NCBI GenBank assembly: GCA_019279435.1 | Contig: JAAALK010000082.1 | Span: 22,911,034 to 22,975,033, forward strand | DNA: 64,000 nucleotides | Origin: Zizania palustris | Taxonomy: Eukaryota; Streptophyta; Magnoliopsida; Poales; Poaceae | Reading direction: 5' to 3' | Part shown: in pieces, positions 11,273 to 22,292 of the stretch | Layout of the letters: every line of letters starts with the position of its first letter | Position numbering within the stretch: the stretch's first letter is position 1 | Notes under the pieces: generated by a model | The model's database searches: none | Seen by the model: the letters and a program-made list of their open reading frames with translations, nothing else | Told to the model about the DNA's origin: nothing | Made by a program: the position numbers and the translations under genes

Positions 11273-11767
11273 TGTTGGGGGAAAATATCTCATCTTCGGG
11301 GTTATTGCCGCAACAGCATGAAAGCAGATAGTGGATTCGAAGGTTCCCAGACGTCCATCTTCGAAGATACCGTGAGTCAAGTTAGAAGTACGAAGATAAG
11401 CACTGGTTCGGAGTACATCTTCGAACTAAGGCTCTTCAAGATCTTTATTGCCAGCTAAGATGGAAGATTTATCTTTTATATTATTAGATTAGTCTTTTGC
11501 CATTTTAGCCCTATCAAGGGTACCGAATAGTTTCCACTATGTCGGTTGTAATAGTGGGGTAAATAGGTCTTTTCCTTAATATTTGGGTCTATAAATACCC
11601 CCCATTTCACCCTGTAATAGGGACCGAATACAAGTTATTCAATACACACATCCGAACCGTTCTAAGTTATTATCCTTTCGGAGGCTTAGAACAGTTCTCT
11701 TCACAAACACTTCGTTTGTTAGTTTCTATTCTACAGAAACCTGTTAGCGTAATCTTTTACGCCAACA
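11273..11767 (+). repeat. Gypsy B LTR 2
   Basis: TGTTGGGGGA to ACGCCAACA. A TATA box, TATAAATA, lies at 11590-11597. It is preceded by a purine-rich stretch at 11255-11272 and followed by a primer site. Confidence 0.93.
11590..11597 (+). promoter_or_regulatory. TATA box in gypsy B LTR 2
   Basis: TATAAATA, about 175 bp before the LTR end. The same site is at 17831-17838 in LTR 3. Confidence 0.6.
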
Positions 11768-11769
11768 GT

Positions 11770-11787
11770 TGGCGCCGTCCGTGGGGA
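11770..11787 (+). promoter_or_regulatory. Gypsy B primer binding site
   Basis: TGGCGCCGTCCGTGGGGA, two bases after the LTR end, in the position and style of plant gypsy primer sites. Confidence 0.7.
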
Positions 11788-11829
11788 ACCTAGTCCGAAA
11801 AACTTCGTTCTCTACCAACTTCTTACATC

Positions 11830-13384
11830 ATGCCTCCTAAGCGGAGCGCACCTCGTAACCCTGTTCGAAGGTCTTCTCGGATCTCCGGAGAGACCCAGTC
11901 CGACACAGTCGAAGTCGGAGAGCCTTCGACTTTCCCTCCACCTCAAACTCCGGAAGGAGTTTCCATCCCTCGAGCATACGGAGCTTCTCCACCAAATCCC
12001 TCCATACTTCGACCCCCTGGAATCCCTCTTCCACCTTCCATTCCACTTCGAACTGACCCTACTAGTTCTCAAGACCCGGAAGATCCTTCCGGAGGAGATG
12101 AAGACAATCTTGGAGATTTGGCCACTCAAATGGCCAATCTTCAAGCTGAAGTAGCAAGGTGGCGACAGGAAGCTGCGAACAGGCTTCGCTCTCAAGCCAT
12201 CCCAGCTGTCCCAGAAGTGCCCGAAGAAGACGAACCCGATTATCCCGAAGCCCCGGAGAACGCCTCCTTCGATAATGAATCTCCGCTGCATCCTGAGCTG
12301 CAGAAAGTTCGCTTTGATCCGAAGTTTGAGACTTCGAAGCTCTGTAAGTATGCTGGAGATGAAGATCCCGGAGAGTTTGTTCATTCTTATGCCCTAGCAA
12401 TTGAAGCTAGCGGAGGAGTTCGAGACACCATGGCAAAGTGCTTCCCTTTAGCTCTTCAAGGAGTGGCATTAAGGTGGTTCTGGTCCTTGAAGCCAGGATC
12501 AATTAATTCATGGGGGCAGCTGAAGAAGAAGTTTATAAGCAATTTTCAGGGCACCTTCGTGCCTCCGATGTCAACAGGAAGCCTTTTTCTGGTGAAACAA
12601 CTCCCCGGAGAGACATTGAGGCAATATTTTAAGCGCTTCGCTCATACGAAGTCGCAAATCCGGGGGTTGTCTGCATCTTTGGTAGTCGATGCAGCTCGGG
12701 AAGGTGTCACTCATCAAGGCCTCTTGGATAAACTTCATCGGAAAAGCATCTCCTCGGTCTCTCAGCTGATGTCTTACTTCGAGGAGTATGCGAGGTTAGA
12801 AGAGGGTTGGCTCCGAAGAACTGCAGCTACTTCGTCCATATTGCAAGAAGTTAAAGTAGAAGTAAAAAACTTCGGCACAGCCGCAAGAACCAGTCTTCGA
12901 AGTTCAACATGATCGGAGAAGAGGGCAAAAGCACCCTCGTTCTGAAGTCATGAATATTGCACCCCCACAGAAGTTTACACAAAGAGCTCCATAGTCTTCG
13001 GGGAACAAGGCCAGCGGCTGGAGGCCGCCAGGGAAAACGGTTGGCAAGGGCCAGACCCTTTTCTGCTGCATCCATGGTGAAAATCGAAGCCATGCAACTG
13101 ATACTTGCAAGGCTATACTTACTCTAAGAGGAGAGTATCTAGAAAGAACTTCGGGTCGAGGTACTACCGACCGAGTTCCAGTTGCAACGCGCCCAGAGCC
13201 GGTCCAAGCTGTGGCGCAGATAGAAAACTTTGATGCTGCAAGACGCCCTCCAGTGGCCAATGTTATGCCACCTCCGAAGCAAGAAGAAGGCCAAGACCGA
13301 GGGAAAAGAGTAGTCCTCCCCATTTCCGGAGGAGGTACCCTCGGAAGCATGTCAAAGAGACAGCGAAGAGACTACGTCAGATAA
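11830..13384 (+). pseudogene. Gypsy B gag with frameshift
   Basis: ATG at 11830 (MPPKRSAPRNPVRRSSR), then a Pro/Ser/Glu-rich N-terminus and the Retrotrans_gag core around residues 155-290 (KVRFDPKFETSKLCKYAG to LPGETLRQYFKRFAHTKSQ). The first frame stops at 12912. Homology continues in another frame, with a zinc-knuckle-like FCCIHGENRSHATDTC near 13066-13113, followed by a linker to the protease. An extra TAG lies near 12990, and TAA at 13382-13384 separates it from pol, where H has a Glu codon. Gag and pol were probably one polyprotein. Confidence 0.88.
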
Positions 13385-16300
13385 GTGGGCCATATTGGGA
13401 CTTCGTCGTCTGCAGCTGCAATGCCGGAGTGGTCTCATGTACCGATATCCTTTTCTGCGGAGGACGCAGCTGGCATTAAGTTCCCGCATGCAGACCCACT
13501 TGTTATCACTGCTGATATTGCGGGCACTAAAGTTCGAAGGGTATTGATTGACGGAGGTAGTTCGGCAGACATCATTTTTGTTCAAGCCTTCGATCAATTG
13601 TGCATCTCCAGAAAGCATCTCCTTCCAGCGGCTCGTCCTTTGCAAGGCTTCGCAGGACCTCCGCTTGATGCACTTGGCCAAATAGGCCTGGAAGTTACCT
13701 TCGGAGAAGGTTTGTTGGCCCGAACCGAGGAAGTGATCTTCGATGTCGTAGATGCCCCGTATGCTTACAACGTCATCTTCGGAAGAGGCATGCTAAACCA
13801 GTTCGGAGCTGTGGCACATCACAATTATTTGTGCATGAAGATGCCCACACAAGCAGGAGTCCTTACTGTCTTGGGAGATCAAGCTATCGCTCGGAGAGCG
13901 GAATATGGTCATGGTCCCCCTCTTGATCCAAGACAAGTAAACAATGTACAAGATAATGAAGAAATTTTTTCAGCCTCCTCCGAAGCTTCGAAGAAGTCCT
14001 TTCCGAGACCAAGTCCTGAGGGAGAGATTGCAGCGAAGGTCATTGTTAAAGATGGTAAAGAGTATACATTTCAATTTGGTAAAGATTTACCTCCAGAAGT
14101 TGCAACCTCCTTGGAAAAGGTGGTAGAAGAGAATTTGGATGTCTTCGCTTGGTCTGACGAAGATATCACCGGAGTCTATCGGGATATCATTGAACATAGT
14201 TTACTTGTAAACCCAAAGGCCCGGCCTGTTCGGCAAGGACTCCGGAAAATGTCTGCAGAAAGAGCTACTCTAGCGAAGGACGAAGTTGAGAAATTGTTGA
14301 AGGCTGGGATTATCAGAGAAGTGGCTCACACAGAATGGTTAGCCAACCCAGTCTTCGTCAGAAAGAAGTCTTCCGGGAAGTGGCGCATGTGCATTGATTT
14401 CACATCCTTGAATAAAGCATGCCCTCGTGACCCCTACCCCATGCCCCGAATTGATCAATTGGTTGACTCCACCGCAGGTTCGGAGTTATTAAGCTTCCTT
14501 GACGCGTATTCTGGTTATCATCAAATATGGTTGAAGCGCGAAGATGAGATCAAGACAAGCTTCGTAACTCCTTCGGGAGTCTTCTGTTATGTAAGAATGC
14601 CCTTCAGCTTAAGAAATGCCGGGGCTACTTTTTCGAGGTTAGTTGCTAAGGCTCTAGGTCATCAATTAGGTTGCAATGTGGAGGCCTATATGGATGATAT
14701 TGTAATAAAGAGTGCTTTAAAGCACCAGCATAGCCTAGACTTAGCAGAAACATTCAATAGCCTTCGGGCATGTGGGATCCGTCTTAACCCCGAAAAATGT
14801 ATCTTCGGAGCTAAGGCTGGAAAGTTGTTAGGGTATTTAGTTTCAAGCAGGGGAATTGAAGCTAGCCCTACTCAAATAACTGCGCTACAAAAGATGGCTC
14901 CTCCGAAAAATTTAAAGCAAGTGCAAAAGCTGACTGGGCGTCTGGCAGCACTTAGCAGGTTTTTATCAAGGTCTGCGGAGAGAAGCTTGCCTATATTTAA
15001 AGCATTGAAAGGGTCCGAAGATTTTGCATGGACACCGGAGTGTCAAAAAAGCTTCGAAGATATTAAAGAGTATCTCAGTAATCTTGCTACACCTACGGTG
15101 CCCACTGCGGACGAAACCATACTCCTTTACCTTGCAGCTACAGGTTCTGCTGTCAGTGCAGTCCTTGTCAGAGAAGTGGATTTCAATGGGAAGTTGGTCC
15201 AAAATCCTGTTTATTTTGTATCTGAAGCATTATCAGGAGCGAAGACAAGATACTCCGAACTTGAGAAGTTCGTTTATGCTCTGATAATGGCTTCGAGGAA
15301 ATTAAGACATTATTTTTTGGCACACAATGTAATTGTACCAACTTCGTATCCTTTAGGAGATATGCTTCGAAGTAAGGATTCCACTGGAAGGATTGGGAAG
15401 TGGGCAGTTGAGCTAGCACCCTTCGGCATATCTTTCCTGGCAAGGACAGCAATTAAATCGCAAGTCTTAGCAGATTTTGTAGCAGAATGGACTCCACCTG
15501 CAAATTTGGTTCCGGAGAAGTCAAGTGACGGAGTTTGGACTGTTTACTCCGATGGGGCTTTCCAAGCATCCGGAGCAGGCATCGGAGCAGTATTAATTTC
15601 GCCTTCAGGGCAAAGAGCAATGTACTCCGCAATACTCAACTTTAAGTCTACCAATAATATAGCGGAGTATGAAGGAATTTTATTGGGACTCCGAAAAGCA
15701 CGTGCTCTAGGGGCTACAAGAATTATTATAAAGACAGATTCTCAAATAGTAGCAGGGCACGTAGATAAAAGTTTCCAGGTTAGGCATCCACAGCTTGCAA
15801 AGTACTTAGAAGAAATCCGTAAAATCGAAGCACACTTCAAGGGTATTTCCATTCGGAGTATACCAAGAGCAGAAAATGTGCAAGCGGACATCTTGGCAAA
15901 AGCTGCAGCTGGAGCTGTGGATGTGCCAGAAGAAGCCTTCTATGAGGAGCTCAGTACACCTTTGGTGCCACAAATTCCTTCTGCAGAGATTCTTTGCATT
16001 CCTAGTGCAGATTGGAAAAATTCAATCATGGAACTTTTACAAGGAGGAACATATTTGCCCGAAGAGCCACAGCTGTCAAGATTAAAGCTTAGAGCTAGAA
16101 ATTTTCAAATAATCAACGGTATTTTATACAAGGCCGGAGTATGTTCCCCTCTACTCCGATGTATATCTCAAGCCGAAGGTCAAGAAATTCTTCGAGAAAT
16201 TCATGAAGGCCTTTGTGGTAGCCATTTAGCCCCGCGAGCCTTGGCAGGAAAAACACTTCGCCAGGGGCTTTACTGGCCTACAATAACAGCTGATGCGGAG

Positions 16301-17224
16301 AGCTTAGTCCGCACTTGTCAAGGATGCCAGTGGATGGGTCGACGGAGTCATCGCCCACCAACAGCTCTTCAAGTCATTGCTCCGGTATGGCCTATGGCCA
16401 GATGGGGTATGGATTTAATTGGTCCCTTTCCAGTAGCCAAGAGAAATCTAAAGTTCGCAGTGGTAGCTATTGAATATTTTTCTAAGTGGGTAGAAGCAGA
16501 ACCCTTAATAGCTATCAATTCGAACAATGTACAGAAATTCTTCTGGAAGAATATCATTTGACGGTTCGGAGTGCCTAGACAACTCACAGTTGATAATGGA
16601 ACACAGTTCGATGCAGAACCTTTCAAGAAGTTTTGCGAAGATCTAGGCATTCAGTTATGTTTTGCTGCAGTAAGACATCCTCAGTCTAACGGAGCTGTAG
16701 AAAGAGCCAATGGAAATATTTTGTCAGGGCTAAATCGAAGGATAGTAGGATTAGCAAAGGGACTGTGGACCGAAGAGCTTCCGAAGATTTTGTGGTCCAT
16801 TCGGACTACGCAAACAAGGTCCACAGGTTTTACTCCATTCAGACTACTATTCGGAGATGAAGCTATGACTCCAACGGATCTCAAAGGAGGATCGTTTCGC
16901 AGCACCGAACCGGAAATTGAAGAAGAAAAACAAGCTTCGCTAGATTTATCAGAAGAAACAAGACTTCGAGCTGTGGCAAATTTATCAAAGTATCATCAGC
17001 AAACGAAGGCTTGGTTTGACCCGAAGGTTAAGCTCAATGAACTAAGACCGGGTCATCTTGTTCTACGAAGCATTATAGCGCCAGGGAAGTTAGGAAATAA
17101 ATGGGAAGGTTCATACCTAATTGTTCGTTCAGGACGCCCTGGCTCTTTCAAATTAGCTAATTTAGAAGGTGAAGAGTTAGCACATACTTGGCATGCGGAG
17201 CACCTAAAGCGATACTTCGCATAA
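13385..17224 (+). pseudogene. Gypsy B pol: protease, RT, two RNase H domains, integrase
   Basis: A 1058-codon frame to TGA at 16559-16561, continuing in frame to 17224. Protease motif LIDGGSSADI at residues 54-63. RT with the catalytic YMDD at 435-438. An RT-linked RNase H follows (SELEKFVYALIMASRKLRHYF), then a second plant-type RNase H (VYSDGAFQASGAG, near 720). Integrase zinc domain HEGLCGSHL to CQGCQW around 940-985, core DLIGPF, DNGTQFD, ERANG. Two RNase H domains are a Tat/Ogre mark. The internal stop and the upstream TAA make this copy non-autonomous. Confidence 0.93.
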
Positions 17225-17514
17225 GGGCTCCTTGTAACTCACTTGTAATCATCTTCCAAATTAATAAAGCATATGATCATGATAATGCCTTCCCCGCGGC
17301 TATTTTCTCTAAGTCTAAAAGACTTTCGAACTTCCTGAGTCAGTTCTAAGATAGTTCGAAAAGCAATTATCCTAAGACTGATTCGGAGTTTATATCTTCA
17401 TACATTTCGGAGATGAATTAAAATCCAATAACCCCTATATTTGGTTATCTTTTCCTTCCGTATACTGCTCTCCTAACATTACAGGTTAAACGGAGAAGCG
17501 TATTCGAGGGCTAC

Positions 17515-18008
17515 TGTTGGGGGAAAATATCTCATCTTCGGGGTTATTGCCGCAACAGCATGAAAGCAGATAGTGGATTCGAAGGTTCCCAGACGTCCAT
17601 CTTCGAAGATACCCTGAGTCAAGTTCGAAGTACGAAGATAAGCACTGGTTCGGAGTACATCTTCGAACTAAGGCTCTTCAAGATCTTTATTGCCAGCTAA
17701 GATGGAAGATTTATCTTTTATATTATTAGATTAGTCTTTTACCATTTTAGCCCTATCAAGGGTACCGAATAGTTTCACTATGTCGGTTGTAATAGTGGGG
17801 TAAATAGGTCTTTTCCTTAATATTTGGGTCTATAAATACCCCCCATTTCACCCTGTAATAGGGACCGAATACAAGTTATTCAATACACACATCCGAACCG
17901 TTCTAAGTTATTATCCTTTTGGAGGCTTAGAACAGTTCTCTTCGCAAACACTTCGTTTGTTAGTTTCTATTCTACAGAAACCTGTTAGCGTAATCTTTTA
18001 CGCCAACA
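17515..18008 (+). repeat. Gypsy B LTR 3
   Basis: 494-bp LTR ending ACGCCAACA. Five substitutions and a one-base gap against LTR 2. Followed by the target duplication AATAT. Confidence 0.93.
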
Positions 18009-21000
18009 AATATCAAAACAGAGTACATGTAAACTCTTCTACACAACAAGAACTAATTCATCAATCTCAGATCAGATACACAATACCTTTCATTAGAATT
18101 CAATCAGCAGAAACGCTTCAGGATTTGCAAACAGACATGTTGAGTTTAGAACACTATTTTGAACAGAATACTCACAAAAAGCACAAACTGAATCTACAAC
18201 AACTCAGTAAATCATTTCACTTCAGAACAAAATGATCTATATTCAGTACTCATTCTACTTACAGTAGATACAAAAATTTCAATCAAAAACTGCAGATGCT
18301 AACTGAACCAGAAAACCAGATCCTGATATTTGATAGAAGTTGATACAAACTTAATTGATCTGATCATGTTTCATTACAACAAATCAGTTTCAGATTAGTG
18401 CACAATAATTCAATACTTTTCAAGAAAACTAGATTCTGAACCTTCAAAGTACTGCACAGCAATTTCAGATTTAATCAGAAGTTTAGGAATACAATTCAAT
18501 CACAACTCAGATTTGAATTCAAAAGTTTGGTACTGAACTCTATATGATACTACTGTAGCAGATCATGCACTTATCAGGATTAACAGCTTCAGATCAAATA
18601 ATTCCCTACTCAGCAACTCTTTCAAGCAATTCAATTGAGCAACTAAATTTAACCAATTTTGAATCTCAACATAGCTTCTGAACCCTCAATCACTTCAATC
18701 AGATTTCTATAGCACAAACAGTCATAATCAGATGGAAATCGCAATTGCAACAAAGCAGAATTGAAATACATACACTGGAAGTAATATGAAAATCCGAATC
18801 AGTTTTGCTACTCTCAGTTACACACAAACCAGTGAACAAAGTTTAGAATTGAACCAACCAAACTGGTTCTGAATATTTGAAAACTGGTCTGAATACAAAC
18901 TGAAAATTAAGATGAATAAATGTTTTGATTCAGCAAATTGTAACAAAAACAGTACCCTCTGATCCTGTCCAGATCTGAACAGAACTGAAGAAAACAGATC
19001 ACAAATACACTTTCAAGACATATATCTTCAGCAAGATTGAACAGAACAAGTAGACTTGGAATAAATCACAGTTTAACAGAACAAATATTTGATCTCAAAA
19101 CATGAAACCTTGTTCAAGATAAATCAAATGGTTACTTCAGTCTTAGTACTCATGTACAATCTGATCAAACAGTTCAGAGAAATTAAATAGGTCTGAATTC
19201 CAAGTGCAGAACACATGAAGAAGAAATGAACTAACTAGATTAGGAATAACTTGGCTGCAAACCCAATTTACCAACTGAAAGGATAAACCTACTCAGATTA
19301 TAACCCCATACAATCAGTCAAGTTTATATTGGCAAATCAGAACTAAACTCTGTGATCATATCATTTCAGGATTCTAAACATGAAAATCAATTGAAACTTG
19401 AACAATTTCTGGTACAAAAATACTTGTCATGAATTCCTATTTCAATCAGATGAAATCATCCAGAGAATATACTCCACACATCAAAAAATCAAACAAAACC
19501 AGATCAGTACTCTTACCCATTCAAACGCTAAAGAAATGGATACACCAGATGGGGAACAGAGCTGTGGACACGCCTGTGGCAAAACCGGCACAGATCCTGA
19601 TCTCTGTTCACAGAAAAATGTCCATCGCAGTAACAAAAATCTTTGGAGAAACTGATGCAAAAAAGTGTTTTGTTCTTTCTATTTAGCTCCAATGTTCTAA
19701 ATCCTCTTGTTCGGCCAGCATGGGATTATATATCCCACCTGCCCCATATTCTAGAAGGCATATTTTACAATCAGCCCCCTAGAAAGACACAAATTACAAT
19801 TCTGAAAATAAAAACTCGAAATACCCTATTTTACTCTAGAAGAAAATTACAAATGAACCCTCTTTAGAATATTTTCAGAATATATACATTCCAAAAATAC
19901 TCTAAAAAGTACACACTATGACACTAAAAAATTAAACTAAAACTTGACACTATTTTATTGAAATAGTAAACATGTTTAAAATTTCGACAGTTTTCAGCAA
20001 AAACCGACAAAGCCTCTCCCGATCGTCGACGCCTGTCGTCAGTCCGCGAACTCGACCACCAGCAAGTCTCTCCCGCTCTCGATCCCTTGAGCCGCCTTGT
20101 CACTTGCACTGGCTTCCCTTTCGCTGACTCGAACGATGCTTCGTCTCGATCAATCTCCAACTCGACGTCCTGTTCGACCTCTATGCGTACATCCAAGTCC
20201 ACTCTCGACTTCGACTGACACCCTCGACCATCTGACATTAGACTACCCATCTAACCTTGATCCTGTGTCATCGATAGTTGACGAGTAACTCCAGCCTGCA
20301 CACACGAGACAAACACAGACACACACACAAACTCCAAAACATCCAGACTCAACTCATGAATCCAACCTGTCAATCACTCATCATTCCATTGAACACTAGT
20401 GACACACCTCACTATGTTCCTCATTGTCCGGAGTTGTTTTCGGCTGCAAGGCATGGGGGGATAATATCCTACCTGCCCCCATGTTCTAGAAGCCCAATTT
20501 TACAAAAAGCCCCTTGACAAAATCTGAAATACTAGTTCTGAAAATACCCTATTAAAACCTAAAATAAAAATTACAAAGAGACTCTTCTTTTAATATATTT
20601 TCAGAGTGGACCCACTCAAAAAAATATACCAAAAGGATACACTATGAAACTGAAAATTTAAACTAATACAAGACACATATTTATTGAATTAACAAAACAT
20701 TTAAAGTTTCGACGGTTTTCAACAAAAACCGACAAAGCCTCTCCTGATCGTCGACGCTCGTTGTCAGTCCGTGAACCCAACCGCCAGCAAGTCTCTCCCG
20801 CTCTCGATCCCTCGAGCTGCCTTGTCACTTGAACTGGCTTCCCTTTCGTTGACTCGATCGACGCTTCGTCTTGATCAATCTTCAACTCAACGTCCTGTTC
20901 GACCTCCATGCATACATTAGAGTCCACTCTCGACTTCGACTGACACCCTCGACCATCTATCATTAGATTCCCCGTCTAACACTGATCCCGTGCTATCGAC

Positions 21001-21148
21001 AGTTGACGAGTAACTCAAGCCTGCACACACGAGACAAACCCAGATACACACACCATATCCAGAGCATCTAGACACAACCCATGATTTCATCCTGTCAATC
21101 ACTCATCATTACCTTGAACACTAGTGACAAACCTCACTATGTTCCTCA

Positions 21149-22292
21149 ATCTCCCCCTTGATGAGTGCATTGACAACACACGATCCAAAAGAAGTATAAA
21201 GCAAAGATTCAACACAGAAGTGACCATGAAAGCTCTAAAGAGAGCAAAGTGAAAAAACATGTCACTTACCAAATGATAAAGCAAAAATTACCTCACCTCA
21301 AAAGCTCAGAAACTACCTCAAAAGCTCAAAAGATCTCAAACTCACCAAAAAGCTCAAGTACTCCCCCCCTTCGGCAATGCAGACATCAAGATAGCCCCAT
21401 GAGTTGAGAAATTAAAGTCACCATGCAATGCTTCTAGAATATGATTAAGTCCAATTACAGTACAAGCACTTCTTGTGCCTCACAACCTGTCCTGACTAAA
21501 CTGCATGGCAAGCTTTGAATAAACACAATCTAAATATCCGTATGAGCAAGCAGTTTGAAGTTTAAGCAAATAAAAGCATCACTACCCAGACTAGTGTACT
21601 AGAAATGGCAAGGTAAGAGATACAAAAGCTAGTAAAAAACAAACTCAAAAGCACATCCCACTACAAGGAGCTGCAGCAAACTTGATATGCGAGAAAAGTA
21701 AACTTTTTATTATTTATTATTATTTTTTAATGCCAAGGGTTATTTGCAAGTCAACCTTATGCTAACCGATCAAGCCAAGCCTAGGATAAACCATCGGAAG
21801 CTTAAGGCGTTGATCTTGGAATACACTCGATGTCCCAGTTCAAACCCAAGTGCAATGGTATGCAGTCTAGAACAAAGTAGTGTGACTATGCAAACCCACC
21901 TAGATCTTTTCAATTTTATCACCACTTTAGCACTTTTGATTCATTTTCATCATTTTCATTTTTCAATTTTTCAAATTTTTTTTATTTTATTTTTGAGCAA
22001 ACATGATCAAGTTGCATATGAGCATCCAAGTGATAAGGACAAAGCTATCAAGTAAGAAATGAATAGCAAAAGCACCCTAGCCTATTCATGCTAGAAACCA
22101 AACTTGGTAGTGACCATTTTCAAATTTTCACAAAGAAAAGCCATGCTCAAACCATATAAATAGATGAGTTCATTCTAAGCACAGTCAAACAGTGAATACA
22201 GGACAATATTGTAAAGTGCACACACAAGTCATGTACATGTGAAAGCATTTAATCATATTTCAGAAGCATATGCAAAAGTACACAACTCCCCC
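21149..22292. other. Copia A 3' untranslated region with polypurine tract
   Basis: No open frame of note. The polypurine tract lies at 21149-21162 (minus strand CAAGGGGGAGAT), next to the 3' LTR. Further AGGGGGAG-type tracts lie at about 21360 and 22286. A block at 21730-21913 is conserved in copia F. Confidence 0.75.

Larger units (their letters stand above)
10254..18008 (+). mobile_element. Gypsy B, three-LTR recombinant Ty3/gypsy element
   Basis: Flanked by perfect 5-bp duplications AATAT (10249-10253 and 18009-18013). Order: the first 18 bases of an LTR (10254-10271), integrase C-terminal fragment (10272-10982), full LTR (11273-11767), gag and pol (11830-17224), full LTR (17515-18008). 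The two complete LTRs (495 and 494 bp) differ at about six positions. The fragment and the matching part of the full copy differ at about three positions per kilobase. The domain order, with two RNase H domains, is that of the Tat lineage, the same family group as H. Confidence 0.93.
9499..20423 (-). mobile_element. Solo LTR S of a copia related to A, split by gypsy B
   Basis: Starts TGTGGGATCAG and ends CACTATGTTCCTCA, the same LTR termini as copia A, with perfect 5-bp duplications TTGTC at 9494-9498 and 20424-20428. Without gypsy B it is about 3.2 kb and has no coding sequence, so it is a solo LTR left after LTR-LTR recombination. The middle differs clearly from the A LTR, so it is a distinct subfamily. 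It lies in the 3' LTR of A, in the same orientation. Confidence 0.88.
7655..21148 (-). repeat. Copia A 3' LTR, interrupted by solo LTR S
   Basis: The parts 7655-9498 and 20429-21148, with one TTGTC copy counted, total about 2560 bp and match the 5' LTR. The split point lies at ATGTTTGTC|CGGAGTTG, intact in the 5' LTR near 26570. Confidence 0.9.

Noticed and set aside
9499..20423. S as a full copia element
   Set aside because: No copia coding, primer site or polypurine tract lies inside; all coding sequence there belongs to gypsy B, and LTR ends occur once.
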